The notes under the pieces were generated by a model. It worked only from the letters and a program-made list of their open reading frames with translations. It ran no database searches and was not told the DNA's origin. Below, piece by piece: positions 8,658-17,430 of a stretch of 56,209 nucleotides of DNA. The position numbers were made by a program, and so were the translations under genes. How positions within the stretch are numbered: the first letter of the stretch is position 1; the number at the start of each line of letters is the position of its first letter. Source of the stretch: Bacteroidia bacterium (lineage in GTDB: Bacteria; Bacteroidota; Bacteroidia; Palsa-965); contig JALONL010000030.1 in NCBI GenBank assembly GCA_025454955.1, positions 1 through 56,209 on the forward strand, given 5' to 3'.

Positions 8658-9575
8658 ATGCTCAACTACAAATTATCTCTGCTTTTTGTAATTGCCTTTA
8701 TCACTTCCCAAGCGCAGAAAATTGAAAAAGTATTTCTCGATAAAACAGACAGTACCCGAAACTGCTACACACTCCTTACTCCGCAAAAACTTCCCTGGAA
8801 AGGTTTTTTCGTGCTTCTGCCGGGCTTTGGCGAAGATGCCGAACGGGTAATGCAGCAAACCAATTTACCCAAAACAGCCGCGCGCAACGGGTTGCTTACC
8901 ATTATTCCCACCTTGCAGGATGGCCCGCTTTCGTTTGGTGTGGACAGCATTAGCCAGCTTACACTGCAAAAAATAATTGACGATGTACGCAGCAAACATA
9001 AATTAGATGGACTTCCATTTTATATCGGCGGCTATTCGATGGGTGGAAGCACGGCGATAATGTATGCCGAAAATGCTCTTGTAAAACCTGCTGCCGTTTT
9101 TGCCATTGATCCTCCGCTCGATTTTGAACATTTTTATAACGCTTCGCGCCGCGATATTCGCATCTCCGTAAACACACCGCCGCATCCCGAAAGTACCTAC
9201 ATGATAAACAGGCTTGAAAATATTACCGGCGGAACGCCGGAAAATACGCTGAATGCTTACCGGAAACTTTCGCCTTATTCCTACTCCGATACCACACAAA
9301 CTGCAATCAGAAAAATAACTCAGGTGCCAATTCGTATTTATTCGGAACCCGATATCCGCTGGTGGCTCGAAGAACGGGGATTTGACCTCACCAGCACAAA
9401 CATTACCGAATGTTCGGCCATGATAAATGAATTGCAGCGATTGGGAAACACAAAAGCCGAACTGGTAATTACCCTAAACAAAGGCTATCGCAAACCTGGC
9501 AATGTAAGGCATCCGCACTCGTGGAGCATTGCAGAGAGTGACGAGCTTGTGAAATGGCTGCTGGCACAACGCTAA
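8658..9575 (+). CDS. Secreted alpha/beta hydrolase
   Basis: A 305-residue protein with a short signal peptide (about residues 1-19, ending in SQA). It has an FVLLPGFGEDAE oxyanion-type strand and the nucleophile elbow G-G-Y-S-M-G-G-S. A late histidine (RHPHSWSI region) is a good candidate for the catalytic His. It is probably a periplasmic esterase or peptidase-like hydrolase; the substrate cannot be read from the sequence. It has no sorting domain, so it is not a T9SS cargo. Confidence 0.8.
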   Translation: MLNYKLSLLFVIAFITSQAQKIEKVFLDKTDSTRNCYTLLTPQKLPWKGFFVLLPGFGEDAERVMQQTNLPKTAARNGLLTIIPTLQDGPLSFGVDSISQLTLQKIIDDVRSKHKLDGLPFYIGGYSMGGSTAIMYAENALVKPAAVFAIDPPLDFEHFYNASRRDIRISVNTPPHPESTYMINRLENITGGTPENTLNAYRKLSPYSYSDTTQTAIRKITQVPIRIYSEPDIRWWLEERGFDLTSTNITECSAMINELQRLGNTKAELVITLNKGYRKPGNVRHPHSWSIAESDELVKWLLAQR

Positions 9576-9687
9576 AGGAAATTGCCCGATTACCGTTAGT
9601 TCAAAAAAAAATCATTCAACCCCGTTTCTTGATTCCAATCAAGTGCGGTATCCGGCAAAATCACACACCTTTGCAAAAAACTCATCT

Positions 9688-10044
9688 ATGCTTATTCAGG
9701 CAAATCCCAAACTGCCCATGCGCAGCAAAACAGCCACGCGGGAATATTACACACAGCAACTTGGTTTTACCGATGTGAGTGCGGCCGATTACGATGGGTA
9801 CCTGATTGTGGAGAAAGACAATATACAGCTTCACTTCTTCATCCACCCTACGCTCGATCCCAAAGAAAACTACGGGCAGGTATATATCCGTACCAATGAT
9901 GTGGTGAGTTTGTACGAAGCATTGCAAAGCCGCAACGCCGCCATACATCCGGGCGGGCAATTAACCACACAGCCGTGGGGACAAAAAGAATTTTCGCTGC
10001 TCGATCCCGATCACAACCTGCTCACTTTCGGGCAAAGTGTGTGA
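9688..10044 (+). CDS. VOC family (glyoxalase/bleomycin-resistance-like) protein
   Basis: A 118-residue single-domain protein. It shows the beta-alpha-beta-beta-beta pattern of the VOC superfamily: AT-R-EYYTQQLGF near the start, then IQLHFF, VYIRTNDV, a second repeat and the closing FSLLDPDHNLLTFGQ with the metal-site-like D-P-D-x-N. The start was set at the ATG at 9688, because an upstream ATG in the same frame adds residues that do not fit the fold. It could be a dioxygenase, a resistance protein or a catalytically inert member; context does not help. Confidence 0.82.
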   Translation: MLIQANPKLPMRSKTATREYYTQQLGFTDVSAADYDGYLIVEKDNIQLHFFIHPTLDPKENYGQVYIRTNDVVSLYEALQSRNAAIHPGGQLTTQPWGQKEFSLLDPDHNLLTFGQSV

Positions 10045-10062
10045 GTAAATCAACGCTGCAAT

Positions 10063-10839
10063 TTAATATCCGCGCTTGGGCTTTCCGCCTTCAAAGCGGT
10101 AGCCGATCTGAAGCGATATACCGGAATTTTTAATAAGCAGTTCATTGGTATCGATGCGGCCGGTGTAAATGAAACGCGAGAGGTTGTAGCGGAAAAGCAA
10201 TTCAAACGTGATAAACTTTTCGCTTGTCTTTATACGTTTGTCGAGGCCAAGCCCGGCCATGATTACGTTTCCGGTTTGGTTGCCGATGAACCAGTTTTCG
10301 AAAGTAAGCTGTGTGGAACCGCCCCACACGCCGCCGCCATTTACTTTTGAAATGTCGGTGGTGCTGCCCAGAAATACTTTGGGTGCATAGCCGCCAAGCA
10401 GGTAAAAAATGGAAGTGGCATTGGCTTCATTACTCGTAAGTCCGGCGCGGAACATGATGGGCACATACAGTTCGAGTGTGCGCAGGCGGTGATTGTAGGC
10501 ATAGCTGCTGTCGTAAAACACCGAATGGCCGGGCGCAAAGTAATACGTATTAAAGCTGCATCCCTGCGACATAAGTTCCATTCCGATCTGAATGTGGAAC
10601 GACGACGAGGGGAAAAGATGCAGACGAAACATTCCGGTTAAGCCCGGCAGCGGTTTTGCCTGCTGGCTCATGCGCGTATCGGTGCGGAAGAACGAAAGCA
10701 CGGGGCCGCCTGCATAGCTGAATGCAAAGGTGCGCCGCGCAAAATCGGGCGGCTGTGATTTGGAGGTTGGTAAGGTGCCTTTACCGGCACTGAGCAGCAG
10801 AGGAACGAGTAAGAGCAGAAGTGTGAGGCAACGGGTCAT
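10063..10839 (-). CDS. Outer-membrane beta-barrel-like protein (PorT-type)
   Basis: A 258-residue protein with a signal peptide (MTRCLTLLLLLVPLLLSAG) followed by alternating hydrophobic/polar strands and a terminal aromatic-rich strand (SLQIGYRFEGG), as in Bacteroidota outer-membrane beta-barrel (PorT/OMP_b-brl-like) proteins. The start was chosen at an ATG that overlaps the amidohydrolase stop by 4 bp. A longer frame would run 285 bases into that gene and has no signal peptide. It is the last gene of a four-gene minus-strand operon, so it may be the outer-membrane partner of that pathway. Specific function unknown. Confidence 0.78.
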   Translation of the reverse strand: MTRCLTLLLLLVPLLLSAGKGTLPTSKSQPPDFARRTFAFSYAGGPVLSFFRTDTRMSQQAKPLPGLTGMFRLHLFPSSSFHIQIGMELMSQGCSFNTYYFAPGHSVFYDSSYAYNHRLRTLELYVPIMFRAGLTSNEANATSIFYLLGGYAPKVFLGSTTDISKVNGGGVWGGSTQLTFENWFIGNQTGNVIMAGLGLDKRIKTSEKFITFELLFRYNLSRFIYTGRIDTNELLIKNSGISLQIGYRFEGGKPKRGY

Positions 10840-12494
10840 TTGCGCTGAAATACTTTTTGTCCCTGAATGTAAGTGGCAAGCACCTGGATATGCGCCAGCT
10901 TCGATTCGGGACAGGTCATTGGGTCGGTGTCTATAATGATGAAGTCGGCAAAGCGGCCGGCTTCTATGCTTCCTTTTTCTTTCTCGGCAAACTCGGCGTA
11001 AGCGGCCCAGCGTGTCATGCCCAGCAATGCATCGGTGCGGCTGAGTGCGTTTTCTTTCTGGTAGCCTCCGGCGGGAAATCCTTTTGCATCGGTGCGCACT
11101 ACGGCAGCGTGAAGCGTGAGCCACGGGCTGATATTTTCTACCGGAAAGTCGGTGCCGAGTGCAATGGTGCCGGCGCTTTTGCGCAACGCATTAAGCGCAT
11201 ACGCCCAGCGCACGCGTGTTTCGCCGAGACGGTTGGCGGCCCAGTACATATCGCTGGTGGCGTGTGTGGGCTGCATGGATGGGATAACGCCAAAGTCTTT
11301 GAACCAATGCCAGTCTGAAGGCTGCACCACCTGCGCATGTTCAATGCGCCAGCGCTGTGCGGCTTTGTCTTTTACCACCAGCGTATCGGAAAGTACTTTC
11401 GAATAAAGCCGCAACATCATACGTGCCGACGAATCGCCGATGCAGTGCGTGTTTACCTGAAAGCCTTTGGCGGCCACCTTGCGGAATTTTTCTTCGTAAT
11501 GCTTTGGTGTGCGCAGCAGAAAGCCGCGGTGGCCGGGCAAATCGCTGTAATCGGCCAGCAAACACGCCCCGCGCGAACCGAGTGCACCATCGCCGTAAAA
11601 TTTAAACGAGCGCACAATGAGCCTGTCGGTAATGTATGGGCCCGATGCGAGGTAGTGTGTGTAGTTTGGCGCGCTGTCGCTGAGCATGGCATACATGCGC
11701 AGTTTTAGTTCGCCGCTTTTCTGGAGTTTGTCTATGGCATCGATGTCTTTCTTGAGCAGCCCGGCATCGGTTACCGAAGTGAGTCCGGTTTCGATGCAGT
11801 TGGTCTGTGCGCCGAGCAATGCCTTGCGCGTTACTTCTTCGTTGGGTGCAGGTACCACGCGCTGCACAAGATCCACGGCATTGTCTATGAGTACGCCGCT
11901 CAGTGTACCGTCTTCGCGGTGCAGGAGTTCGCCGCCGTTCAGTTTCAGCGTATCGCGTATGCCGGCGCGGCGCAATGCTTCGCCGTTGGCCAGTGCGGCA
12001 TGTCCGTCTATGCGTTGCAGCAGCACGGGTGTGCGCGGAAAAAGCGAGTCGAGTTGTGCGCGGTCGGGATAGGTTTTATCGGCCCAGTCGTTTTGATCCC
12101 AGCCGCGGCCAATAATCCACTCGCGGCGGTTGGTGCCCGAATAAACTTTTACGCGATCAATTACATCGGCGTAGGAAGTAGTTCCCACAAGGTCGCACTC
12201 CTGCAAACCCAAACCATAGCCGGTAAAATGCGAATGCGCATCAATAAGTCCCGGAAGAATTACCTTGCCCTGCGCATTGAGCATCGAATCCGACTCAAAC
12301 ACCGCCGCAATGCTTTCGTTGGTGCCCACTGCCGTAATGCGTCCGTCTTTCACCGCAAAGCTTTCGAGCACGGCCAGCGCACCGTCCATAGTGTAAACTT
12401 TGGCATTATACACAATCAGATCGACCTCTTTTTTCGAGCGGCCGCAACCGGCTATGCTGGCAACAAGTAAAACGGCGAGGGCAAAACGTATCAT
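10836..12494 (-). CDS. Lipoprotein amidohydrolase (YtcJ-like)
   Basis: A 552-residue metal-dependent amidohydrolase of the Amidohydro_3 type. It begins with a lipoprotein signal (lipobox S-I-A-G-C, Cys17) and so is probably membrane-anchored in the periplasm. The metal-site motif is D-A-H-S-H-F-T, followed by an NTHCIGDSSARMM segment, RIEHAQVV and the late ALGTDFPVE aspartate motif. The C-terminal ADFIIIDTDP returns to the beta-sandwich. It lies 2 bases after the SDR gene and overlaps the outer-membrane protein gene downstream. With the APC permease in the same operon, it may release or process amides or amino-acid derivatives that are then imported; that link is inferred from gene order. Confidence 0.9.
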   Translation of the reverse strand: MIRFALAVLLVASIAGCGRSKKEVDLIVYNAKVYTMDGALAVLESFAVKDGRITAVGTNESIAAVFESDSMLNAQGKVILPGLIDAHSHFTGYGLGLQECDLVGTTSYADVIDRVKVYSGTNRREWIIGRGWDQNDWADKTYPDRAQLDSLFPRTPVLLQRIDGHAALANGEALRRAGIRDTLKLNGGELLHREDGTLSGVLIDNAVDLVQRVVPAPNEEVTRKALLGAQTNCIETGLTSVTDAGLLKKDIDAIDKLQKSGELKLRMYAMLSDSAPNYTHYLASGPYITDRLIVRSFKFYGDGALGSRGACLLADYSDLPGHRGFLLRTPKHYEEKFRKVAAKGFQVNTHCIGDSSARMMLRLYSKVLSDTLVVKDKAAQRWRIEHAQVVQPSDWHWFKDFGVIPSMQPTHATSDMYWAANRLGETRVRWAYALNALRKSAGTIALGTDFPVENISPWLTLHAAVVRTDAKGFPAGGYQKENALSRTDALLGMTRWAAYAEFAEKEKGSIEAGRFADFIIIDTDPMTCPESKLAHIQVLATYIQGQKVFQRK

Positions 12495-12496
12495 GT

Positions 12497-13267
12497 TTAC
12501 TGATGTCGGTTTACGTTGGTGGAACTGGCCTGTGCGGCAGGCATTATGACCATGTCGTTTATGTTTACATGCGCCGGGCGGTTTACCACCCAGAAAATGG
12601 TTTCGGCAATGTCTTCGGCCGTGAGCGGCTGAATGCCGGTGTACACGGCTTTGGCGCGGTGTTCATCGCCTTTGAAACGTACCAATGAAAACTCCGTTTC
12701 GGCCATGCCGGGCGCAATCTGCGTTACTTTAATATGATGCGGAAGCAGATCAATGCGCATGGCTTTGGTAAGTGCATCCACCGCGTGTTTGGTGGCGCAA
12801 TACACATTGCCGTTGGCATACACTTCCTTGCCCGCAATGGAACCGATGTTTACAATATGTCCCTGCCTGCGGCTTTGCATAAGCGGAGCCACGGCGCGGG
12901 TTACATACAGCAGGCCTTTCACGTTGGTATCAATCATCTGCTCCCAGTCGTCGATGGTGCCTTCCTGAATGGGTGCGAGGCCGGCGGCTAATCCGGCATT
13001 GTTTACCAGCACATCAATGCTGTTCCATTCGGCGGGCAAATTGCCGAATACGGTTTTCACATCGGCTGCATTGCGCACATCGAAAGCCAGCGAAAGCACA
13101 TTCACACCAAACTTTTCGCGAAGTTGCCGTTCGAGCAGTTCGAGACGTACTTTGCGGCGGCCGGTAATGATGAGGTTCCAGCCATTGGCCGCAAACAACT
13201 CGGCCGTGGCTTTGCCGAAACCTGCAGAGGCTCCGGTAATGAGTATTGTTTTTTTAGTAGCTGTCAT
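12497..13267 (-). CDS. Classical SDR oxidoreductase (YdfG-like)
   Basis: A 256-residue short-chain dehydrogenase. The cofactor motif TGASAGFG is at about residues 11-18, with RR at 37-38 just after the second strand favouring NADP(H). NNAG is at 89-92, and the catalytic set is S143, Y156 and K160 in Y-C-A-T-K. The overall sequence resembles the 3-hydroxy-acid (serine/L-allo-threonine) dehydrogenase YdfG group. It sits between the permease gene (5 bases away) and the amidohydrolase gene (2 bases away), so it is one step in the same operon, perhaps acting on a hydroxy amino acid. Confidence 0.9.
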   Translation of the reverse strand: MTATKKTILITGASAGFGKATAELFAANGWNLIITGRRKVRLELLERQLREKFGVNVLSLAFDVRNAADVKTVFGNLPAEWNSIDVLVNNAGLAAGLAPIQEGTIDDWEQMIDTNVKGLLYVTRAVAPLMQSRRQGHIVNIGSIAGKEVYANGNVYCATKHAVDALTKAMRIDLLPHHIKVTQIAPGMAETEFSLVRFKGDEHRAKAVYTGIQPLTAEDIAETIFWVVNRPAHVNINDMVIMPAAQASSTNVNRHQ

Positions 13268-13272
13268 AACAG

Positions 13273-15219
13273 TTAAGCCGCTTTACCGGCTTGTGCCAGG
13301 CGACTGTGCTTGCGGCCGTAGTTGAAATAAATTACCAATCCAATTACCAGCCACACCGTAAACCAGAGCCACTGGTGAATAGGAATCTGCGCCATCATAT
13401 ACAGGCACGAAAGCAGGCCGAGTACGGGAATGAGCGAAAGTTTCTTTATCACACAACGGTAAGTGATGTAAATTGTGATGAGGATAAAAATCCACATGGG
13501 AATATTGTGTGCAAATACACTCAAGCCGCTCTCGTATTTTACATTGTTTTCAACCGGCATTCTTCGAATAAGACTCACCCGTGTATCGCTCGCAAGGCTG
13601 TCGAGAAGAGATACCGTAGAAGTAGTATCAAATACAGCAGGAGTGAGTTTTGTTTCAGCAGCCAGCATAGTACGCACTTGAGCTTCTTTTCCGTTTTGTA
13701 CTATAAACCCGGTAAGCGCTTTGGTATCGCTGGTTATGGTGCGGTTGCTCAGGAAGTCTGTTACTCCGTCTTTGCCAAACATAAACACGAGCACCAGCGA
13801 AAGCACCACCAATCCCGGCACAATAAACTGCGAATTGAAATACGGTGTGCGGAATTTTCCGCGCGGGGCATCGGGCAAAGTTTCCAAACGCAGCACGCCC
13901 GCACACACCAGCACAAAGGCAAAGAGAGTACCTATGCTGGTAAGGTCGGTTACAAAACCAAGATTCATAAACAGCACACCGCCGCCTACAATTAAACCGG
14001 CTACGATGGTGGCAAACGAAGGCGTTTTAAAACGCGGATGCAGTTTAGAAAAGCGTTTGGGCAATAAACCATCGCGGCTCATGCTCATCCATATACGCGG
14101 CTGCCCAAGCTGAAATACCAGCAGCACGCTGGCCATAGCCACAATGGCGCTCACGGCAATAATGCCCGACAGCCATTTCAGATCGAGTTCCTGAAACACG
14201 AAAGCCAGCGGATCATCGACATTGAGTTTTTCGAAACTCACCATGCCGGTAAGCACCAGCGCAATGAGCACGTAAAGCACGGTACAGATTACAATGGCCC
14301 ACATCATACCGCGCGGCAAATCGCGCTGCGGATCCTTGCATTCTTCGGCCGTGGTGGAAATGGCATCGAAACCAATGTAGGCAAAGAACACCGCCGACAC
14401 TCCTTTCAGAATGCCCGTAACACCATTGGGCGCAAACGGATCCCAGTTATCAGTATCCACATAAAAAACACCCACTGCAATTACCAGCAGAATAATGGCC
14501 AGTTTAATTATCACCATCGCATTGCTCGCATTGCGCGATTCTTTAATGCCGCGATATACCAGCCAGGTAATGAGCGTAACAATGAGCAAAGCCGGAGCAT
14601 CGAAAATTATGTGCAGGCCAAAAATTTTCGGGCATTCGGTCCAGGCCAGAAACGCTTCGCGCAGTCCGCCTTCGAGCGCACCCACATTGGCTACTTTGCC
14701 GGTGGAGAGGGCTGTCATGGCATCGTTGTAGCCATTGTGTGCGGTAAATACATCGGTGGTGAGCCAGGCCGGTAAATGTATGCCCCCGCTTTCGAGCAGC
14801 GAGGTGAAATAGCCCGACCAGCCAATGGCCACGGCAATATTGCCAATGGCATATTCCATAATCAGTGCCCAGCCGATAATCCAGGCAAACAACTCGCCAA
14901 AGGCCACGTAGGAATAAGTATATGCACTGCCCGATACCGGCAGCATAGACGCAAACTCGGCGTAGGCAAAGGCGGCAAAACCGCAGGCAATGGCCGTAAA
15001 CAGGAAGAGGAAAATTACACCCGGCCCGCCATCAAAACTGGCTTTACCGATGGTGGTAAAAATACCCGCGCCAATAATGGCCGCAATGCCCAGCGCCGTA
15101 AGATCGCGCACGCCCAGATGCTTGGAGAGTGTGCCGCCGTGGCCGTCGCTTCCTTCCAGTTCTACCTGTTTAAGAATTTGCGACACCGATTTCTTTCGGA
15201 ATAAATCTTTGAATGCCAT
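13273..15219 (-). CDS. APC family amino-acid permease with an extra loop
   Basis: A 648-residue membrane protein of the amino acid-polyamine-organocation superfamily, close to cationic amino-acid transporters (CAT/YhdG type). The first helix carries the family signature G-A-G-I-F near residue 50, and 12 to 14 membrane helices follow. An unusual loop of about 85 residues (around 485-570, with many Thr, Ser and charged residues) lies between two late helices; most relatives have a short loop there. The start is at the MAFKDLF methionine; 29 further in-frame residues upstream look unlike a real N-terminus. It is the first gene of the permease-SDR-amidohydrolase-OMP operon. Confidence 0.9.
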   Translation of the reverse strand: MAFKDLFRKKSVSQILKQVELEGSDGHGGTLSKHLGVRDLTALGIAAIIGAGIFTTIGKASFDGGPGVIFLFLFTAIACGFAAFAYAEFASMLPVSGSAYTYSYVAFGELFAWIIGWALIMEYAIGNIAVAIGWSGYFTSLLESGGIHLPAWLTTDVFTAHNGYNDAMTALSTGKVANVGALEGGLREAFLAWTECPKIFGLHIIFDAPALLIVTLITWLVYRGIKESRNASNAMVIIKLAIILLVIAVGVFYVDTDNWDPFAPNGVTGILKGVSAVFFAYIGFDAISTTAEECKDPQRDLPRGMMWAIVICTVLYVLIALVLTGMVSFEKLNVDDPLAFVFQELDLKWLSGIIAVSAIVAMASVLLVFQLGQPRIWMSMSRDGLLPKRFSKLHPRFKTPSFATIVAGLIVGGGVLFMNLGFVTDLTSIGTLFAFVLVCAGVLRLETLPDAPRGKFRTPYFNSQFIVPGLVVLSLVLVFMFGKDGVTDFLSNRTITSDTKALTGFIVQNGKEAQVRTMLAAETKLTPAVFDTTSTVSLLDSLASDTRVSLIRRMPVENNVKYESGLSVFAHNIPMWIFILITIYITYRCVIKKLSLIPVLGLLSCLYMMAQIPIHQWLWFTVWLVIGLVIYFNYGRKHSRLAQAGKAA

Positions 15220-15489
15220 GTAGGAGTTGCTGCCTGCTTTGGTTTCAGGCTCTGGCAAATGTAATAAAATAACGGGGCCGGGAGAGGTTGCCGGAATGGT
15301 AAACAAATAGATCCCTGGGGGTAATTTGTAATTGATTTTTATTCACCACAAAACAGCAGCATTACACAACAAACTTACGGTGTAACACAGAAAAATTTCC
15401 TCAAACCGGCTTCATTAAAACAGTAAGGCCCTTTACATCTTCCACTTGCACCTGTTTACTATATTCCGGACACCGGTAAATGAAACAAC

Positions 15490-16104
15490 TCACTTTACAT
15501 ACACATACTTCCGCACACAAGTTCCTTCGGGCGAAAGCAGGAATTTAGGATCGTAAACAACAGCTGTTTCCGGTAATCCGTTGCGTGAGTAGGTGTAGAT
15601 TTCGCGGGTAATAAGCTTGTGTTTGCAATACACCAATTTTTCGGTGAGACGCTGCTGATCGTTGTAATGGTATAATATCGAATCGGAAAGGAGAAATGGT
15701 GAATATGGATTCAGTAGAGGAATAGAATCTTCAGGAATTTGATTATCTATAGTAACTATAATTCTCTGCGCTGCAGCGTAATGTATAATGACAATAACGT
15801 CGCTTTTACCGCTTCTCTTATCCTCCACAATAATGGTCTCACTGCTTCCATGTTCTTTCATCTCCGGCTTAAATGCCTTATCCACCGGAGCAAGCGGGTA
15901 CATTTGAAAACGATCCAGTTGCGCCACCTGCAGCGTATCAAACACACGAACCGAAGAACTGTCGGGATCTTTATAATCCGAAAGCACCACAATTTTACTG
16001 ATCTGACGGCGGGCCAGTGCCAGTGTATCGAAAAAAGGCTGTTGTGCAGCAGCTTCACCGGCCCCCAGGGTCAGGGCCAGAAAAATCATTATCCGGTTCA
16101 GCAT
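15490..16104 (-). CDS. Hypothetical secreted protein
   Basis: A 204-residue protein with a signal peptide of about 21 residues ending in G-E-A-A-A before QQPFF. The second half has strand repeats of the LYHYNDQQRL and YTYSRNGLPE kind, loosely like YD repeats. There is no membrane helix after the signal peptide and no sorting domain. It is flanked by a 270-base gap on one side and diverges from thyA on the other. Function unknown. Confidence 0.7.
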   Translation of the reverse strand: MLNRIMIFLALTLGAGEAAAQQPFFDTLALARRQISKIVVLSDYKDPDSSSVRVFDTLQVAQLDRFQMYPLAPVDKAFKPEMKEHGSSETIIVEDKRSGKSDVIVIIHYAAAQRIIVTIDNQIPEDSIPLLNPYSPFLLSDSILYHYNDQQRLTEKLVYCKHKLITREIYTYSRNGLPETAVVYDPKFLLSPEGTCVRKYVYVK

Positions 16105-16203
16105 GAGTGCAATATTAAATTAATCTGCCAAAATCACCCCGTTCGTTAATAAAATCTGAAAAACCGGCCTTCGGCCCTGCCCTGCTCTTTGGCGTGGCCG
16201 ATG

Positions 16204-16211
16204 TACCTTTG
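16204..16211 (+). promoter_or_regulatory. Bacteroidota -7 promoter box of thyA
   Basis: TACCTTTG fits TAnnTTTG and ends 20 bases before the thyA start. No convincing -33 element is seen at the expected spacing. Confidence 0.5.
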
Positions 16212-16231
16212 TATCACCAATCGGCCCAGCT

Positions 16232-17026
16232 ATGCAGCAATATCACCAGCTTATGCAGCACGTTCTCGACCACGGCGCTGTAAAAACAGACCGTACCGGC
16301 ACGGGAACCATCAGCGTTTTTGGCTATCAGATGCGTTTCAACCTGCAGGAAGGGTTTCCGCTGGTAACCACCAAAAAGCTGCACCTGCGTTCCATTATTC
16401 ACGAACTGCTCTGGTTCCTGCGCGGCGATACCAATATTGCCTACCTCAAGGAAAACGGCGTAAGCATCTGGGACGAATGGGCCGACGAGCACGGCAATCT
16501 GGGCCCTGTTTACGGCTCACAATGGCGCTCGTGGCCCACTGCCGACGGCCGCCACATCGACCAGATCACGCAGGTAATAGACCAGATCCGCCGCAACCCC
16601 GATTCGCGCCGCCTCATTGTAAGCGCCTGGAACGTGGGCGAAATCGAACACATGAAACTCCCGCCCTGCCATGCCTTTTTCCAGTTCTACGTGGCCGACG
16701 GCAAACTCAGTTGCCAACTCTACCAGCGCAGCGCCGATATTTTCCTCGGCGTACCGTTTAACATTGCCTCCTACGCCCTGCTCAATATGATGGTGGCCCA
16801 GGTATGCGGCCTGCAGCCCGGCGAGTTTGTACACACCCTCGGCGATGCACACCTTTACAGCAACCACATCGAACAAGCCAAACTCCAGCTCAGCCGCGAA
16901 TGCCGCAAACTGCCGGTGATGAAAATTAACCCTGAGGTGAAAGATATTTTCGGGTTTAAGTTTGAGGATTTTGTGCTGGAAGGGTATGATCCGCATCCGC
17001 ATATTAAGGCGGTGGTGGCGGTGTAG
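16232..17026 (+). CDS. thyA: Thymidylate synthase
   Basis: A 264-residue enzyme, the same length as E. coli ThyA. It makes dTMP from dUMP with methylenetetrahydrofolate as methyl donor and reductant, in the cytoplasm. The active-site cysteine is C146 in L-P-P-C-H-A-F-F-Q-F. Also present are the RTGTGT phosphate-binding loop near the N-terminus (about residues 21-26), the RSADIFLGVPFNIASYA segment that binds dUMP, and YDPHPHIKA near the C-terminus. The stop is directly followed by a hairpin (17027-17062). No folA gene follows here, as it often does elsewhere. Confidence 0.98.
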   Translation: MQQYHQLMQHVLDHGAVKTDRTGTGTISVFGYQMRFNLQEGFPLVTTKKLHLRSIIHELLWFLRGDTNIAYLKENGVSIWDEWADEHGNLGPVYGSQWRSWPTADGRHIDQITQVIDQIRRNPDSRRLIVSAWNVGEIEHMKLPPCHAFFQFYVADGKLSCQLYQRSADIFLGVPFNIASYALLNMMVAQVCGLQPGEFVHTLGDAHLYSNHIEQAKLQLSRECRKLPVMKINPEVKDIFGFKFEDFVLEGYDPHPHIKAVVAV

Positions 17027-17062
17027 CACTGTCTTCCCTCGGCTCCGCTCGGGATGACAGTG
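17027..17062. terminator. Hairpin after thyA with CGGAGCCGAG core
   Basis: CACTGTC (17027-17033) pairs with GACAGTG (17056-17062) around a second palindrome, CTCGGCTCCGCTCGGG. No T-run follows, so it may act as a 3' end stabiliser or simply be a dispersed repeat. The inner core is the same palindrome that forms the 46-bp array downstream, in inverted orientation. Confidence 0.5.
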
Positions 17063-17229
17063 CATTGTAACTATTTCTTTTATTACTTAAGAATAGTTCA
17101 TATTTTTTTGCTTTGCTTCTTATTATTGTATGCTGCCAGACAAGTATGTATTTGTTGGGGTGCATCGACTTAGCTTTGCGCAGACCACATCGACTTCGCC
17201 TTGCTCGCACCGAATCTACTTTGCCCATG

Positions 17230-17394
17230 TCAGGGCGAGCGGAGCCGAGCCCCTGACCAATCGAATTTGCCCGTGTCAGGGCGAGCGGAGCCGAGCCCCT
17301 GAACATTCGACTTTGCCCATGTCAGGGCGAGCGGAGCCGAGCCCCTGACCAATCGACTTTGCCATTGTCAGGGCGAGCGGAGCCGAGCCCCTGA
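17230..17394. repeat. Tandem array, four units of 46 bp, each with a 27-bp palindromic core
   Basis: The 27-base core TCAGGGCGAGC...CCCTGA occurs at 17230-17256, 17276-17302, 17322-17348 and 17368-17394, exactly 46 bases apart. The 19 bases between cores are variants of CCAATCGACTTTGCCCATG, not unique spacers. Degenerate copies of the spacer word (ATCGACTT..., TTTGC) continue leftward to about 17165. The array fills the 404-base gap between thyA and the next gene, and contains no open frame of interest. Confidence 0.9.
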
Positions 17395-17430
17395 CAACGG
17401 CTACGATTTTTCTCCCGACCTTTACACCCT

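Noticed and set aside
10840..11124. The longer form of the outer-membrane protein starting at 11124
   Set aside because: It overlaps the amidohydrolase gene by 285 bases and has no signal peptide. The internal ATG at 10839 gives both a signal peptide and a 4-bp overlap.
17230..17394. Regular repeats with a palindromic core that look like a short CRISPR array
   Set aside because: The 19-bp linkers are near-copies of each other and too short to be spacers, and there are no cas genes in the window.
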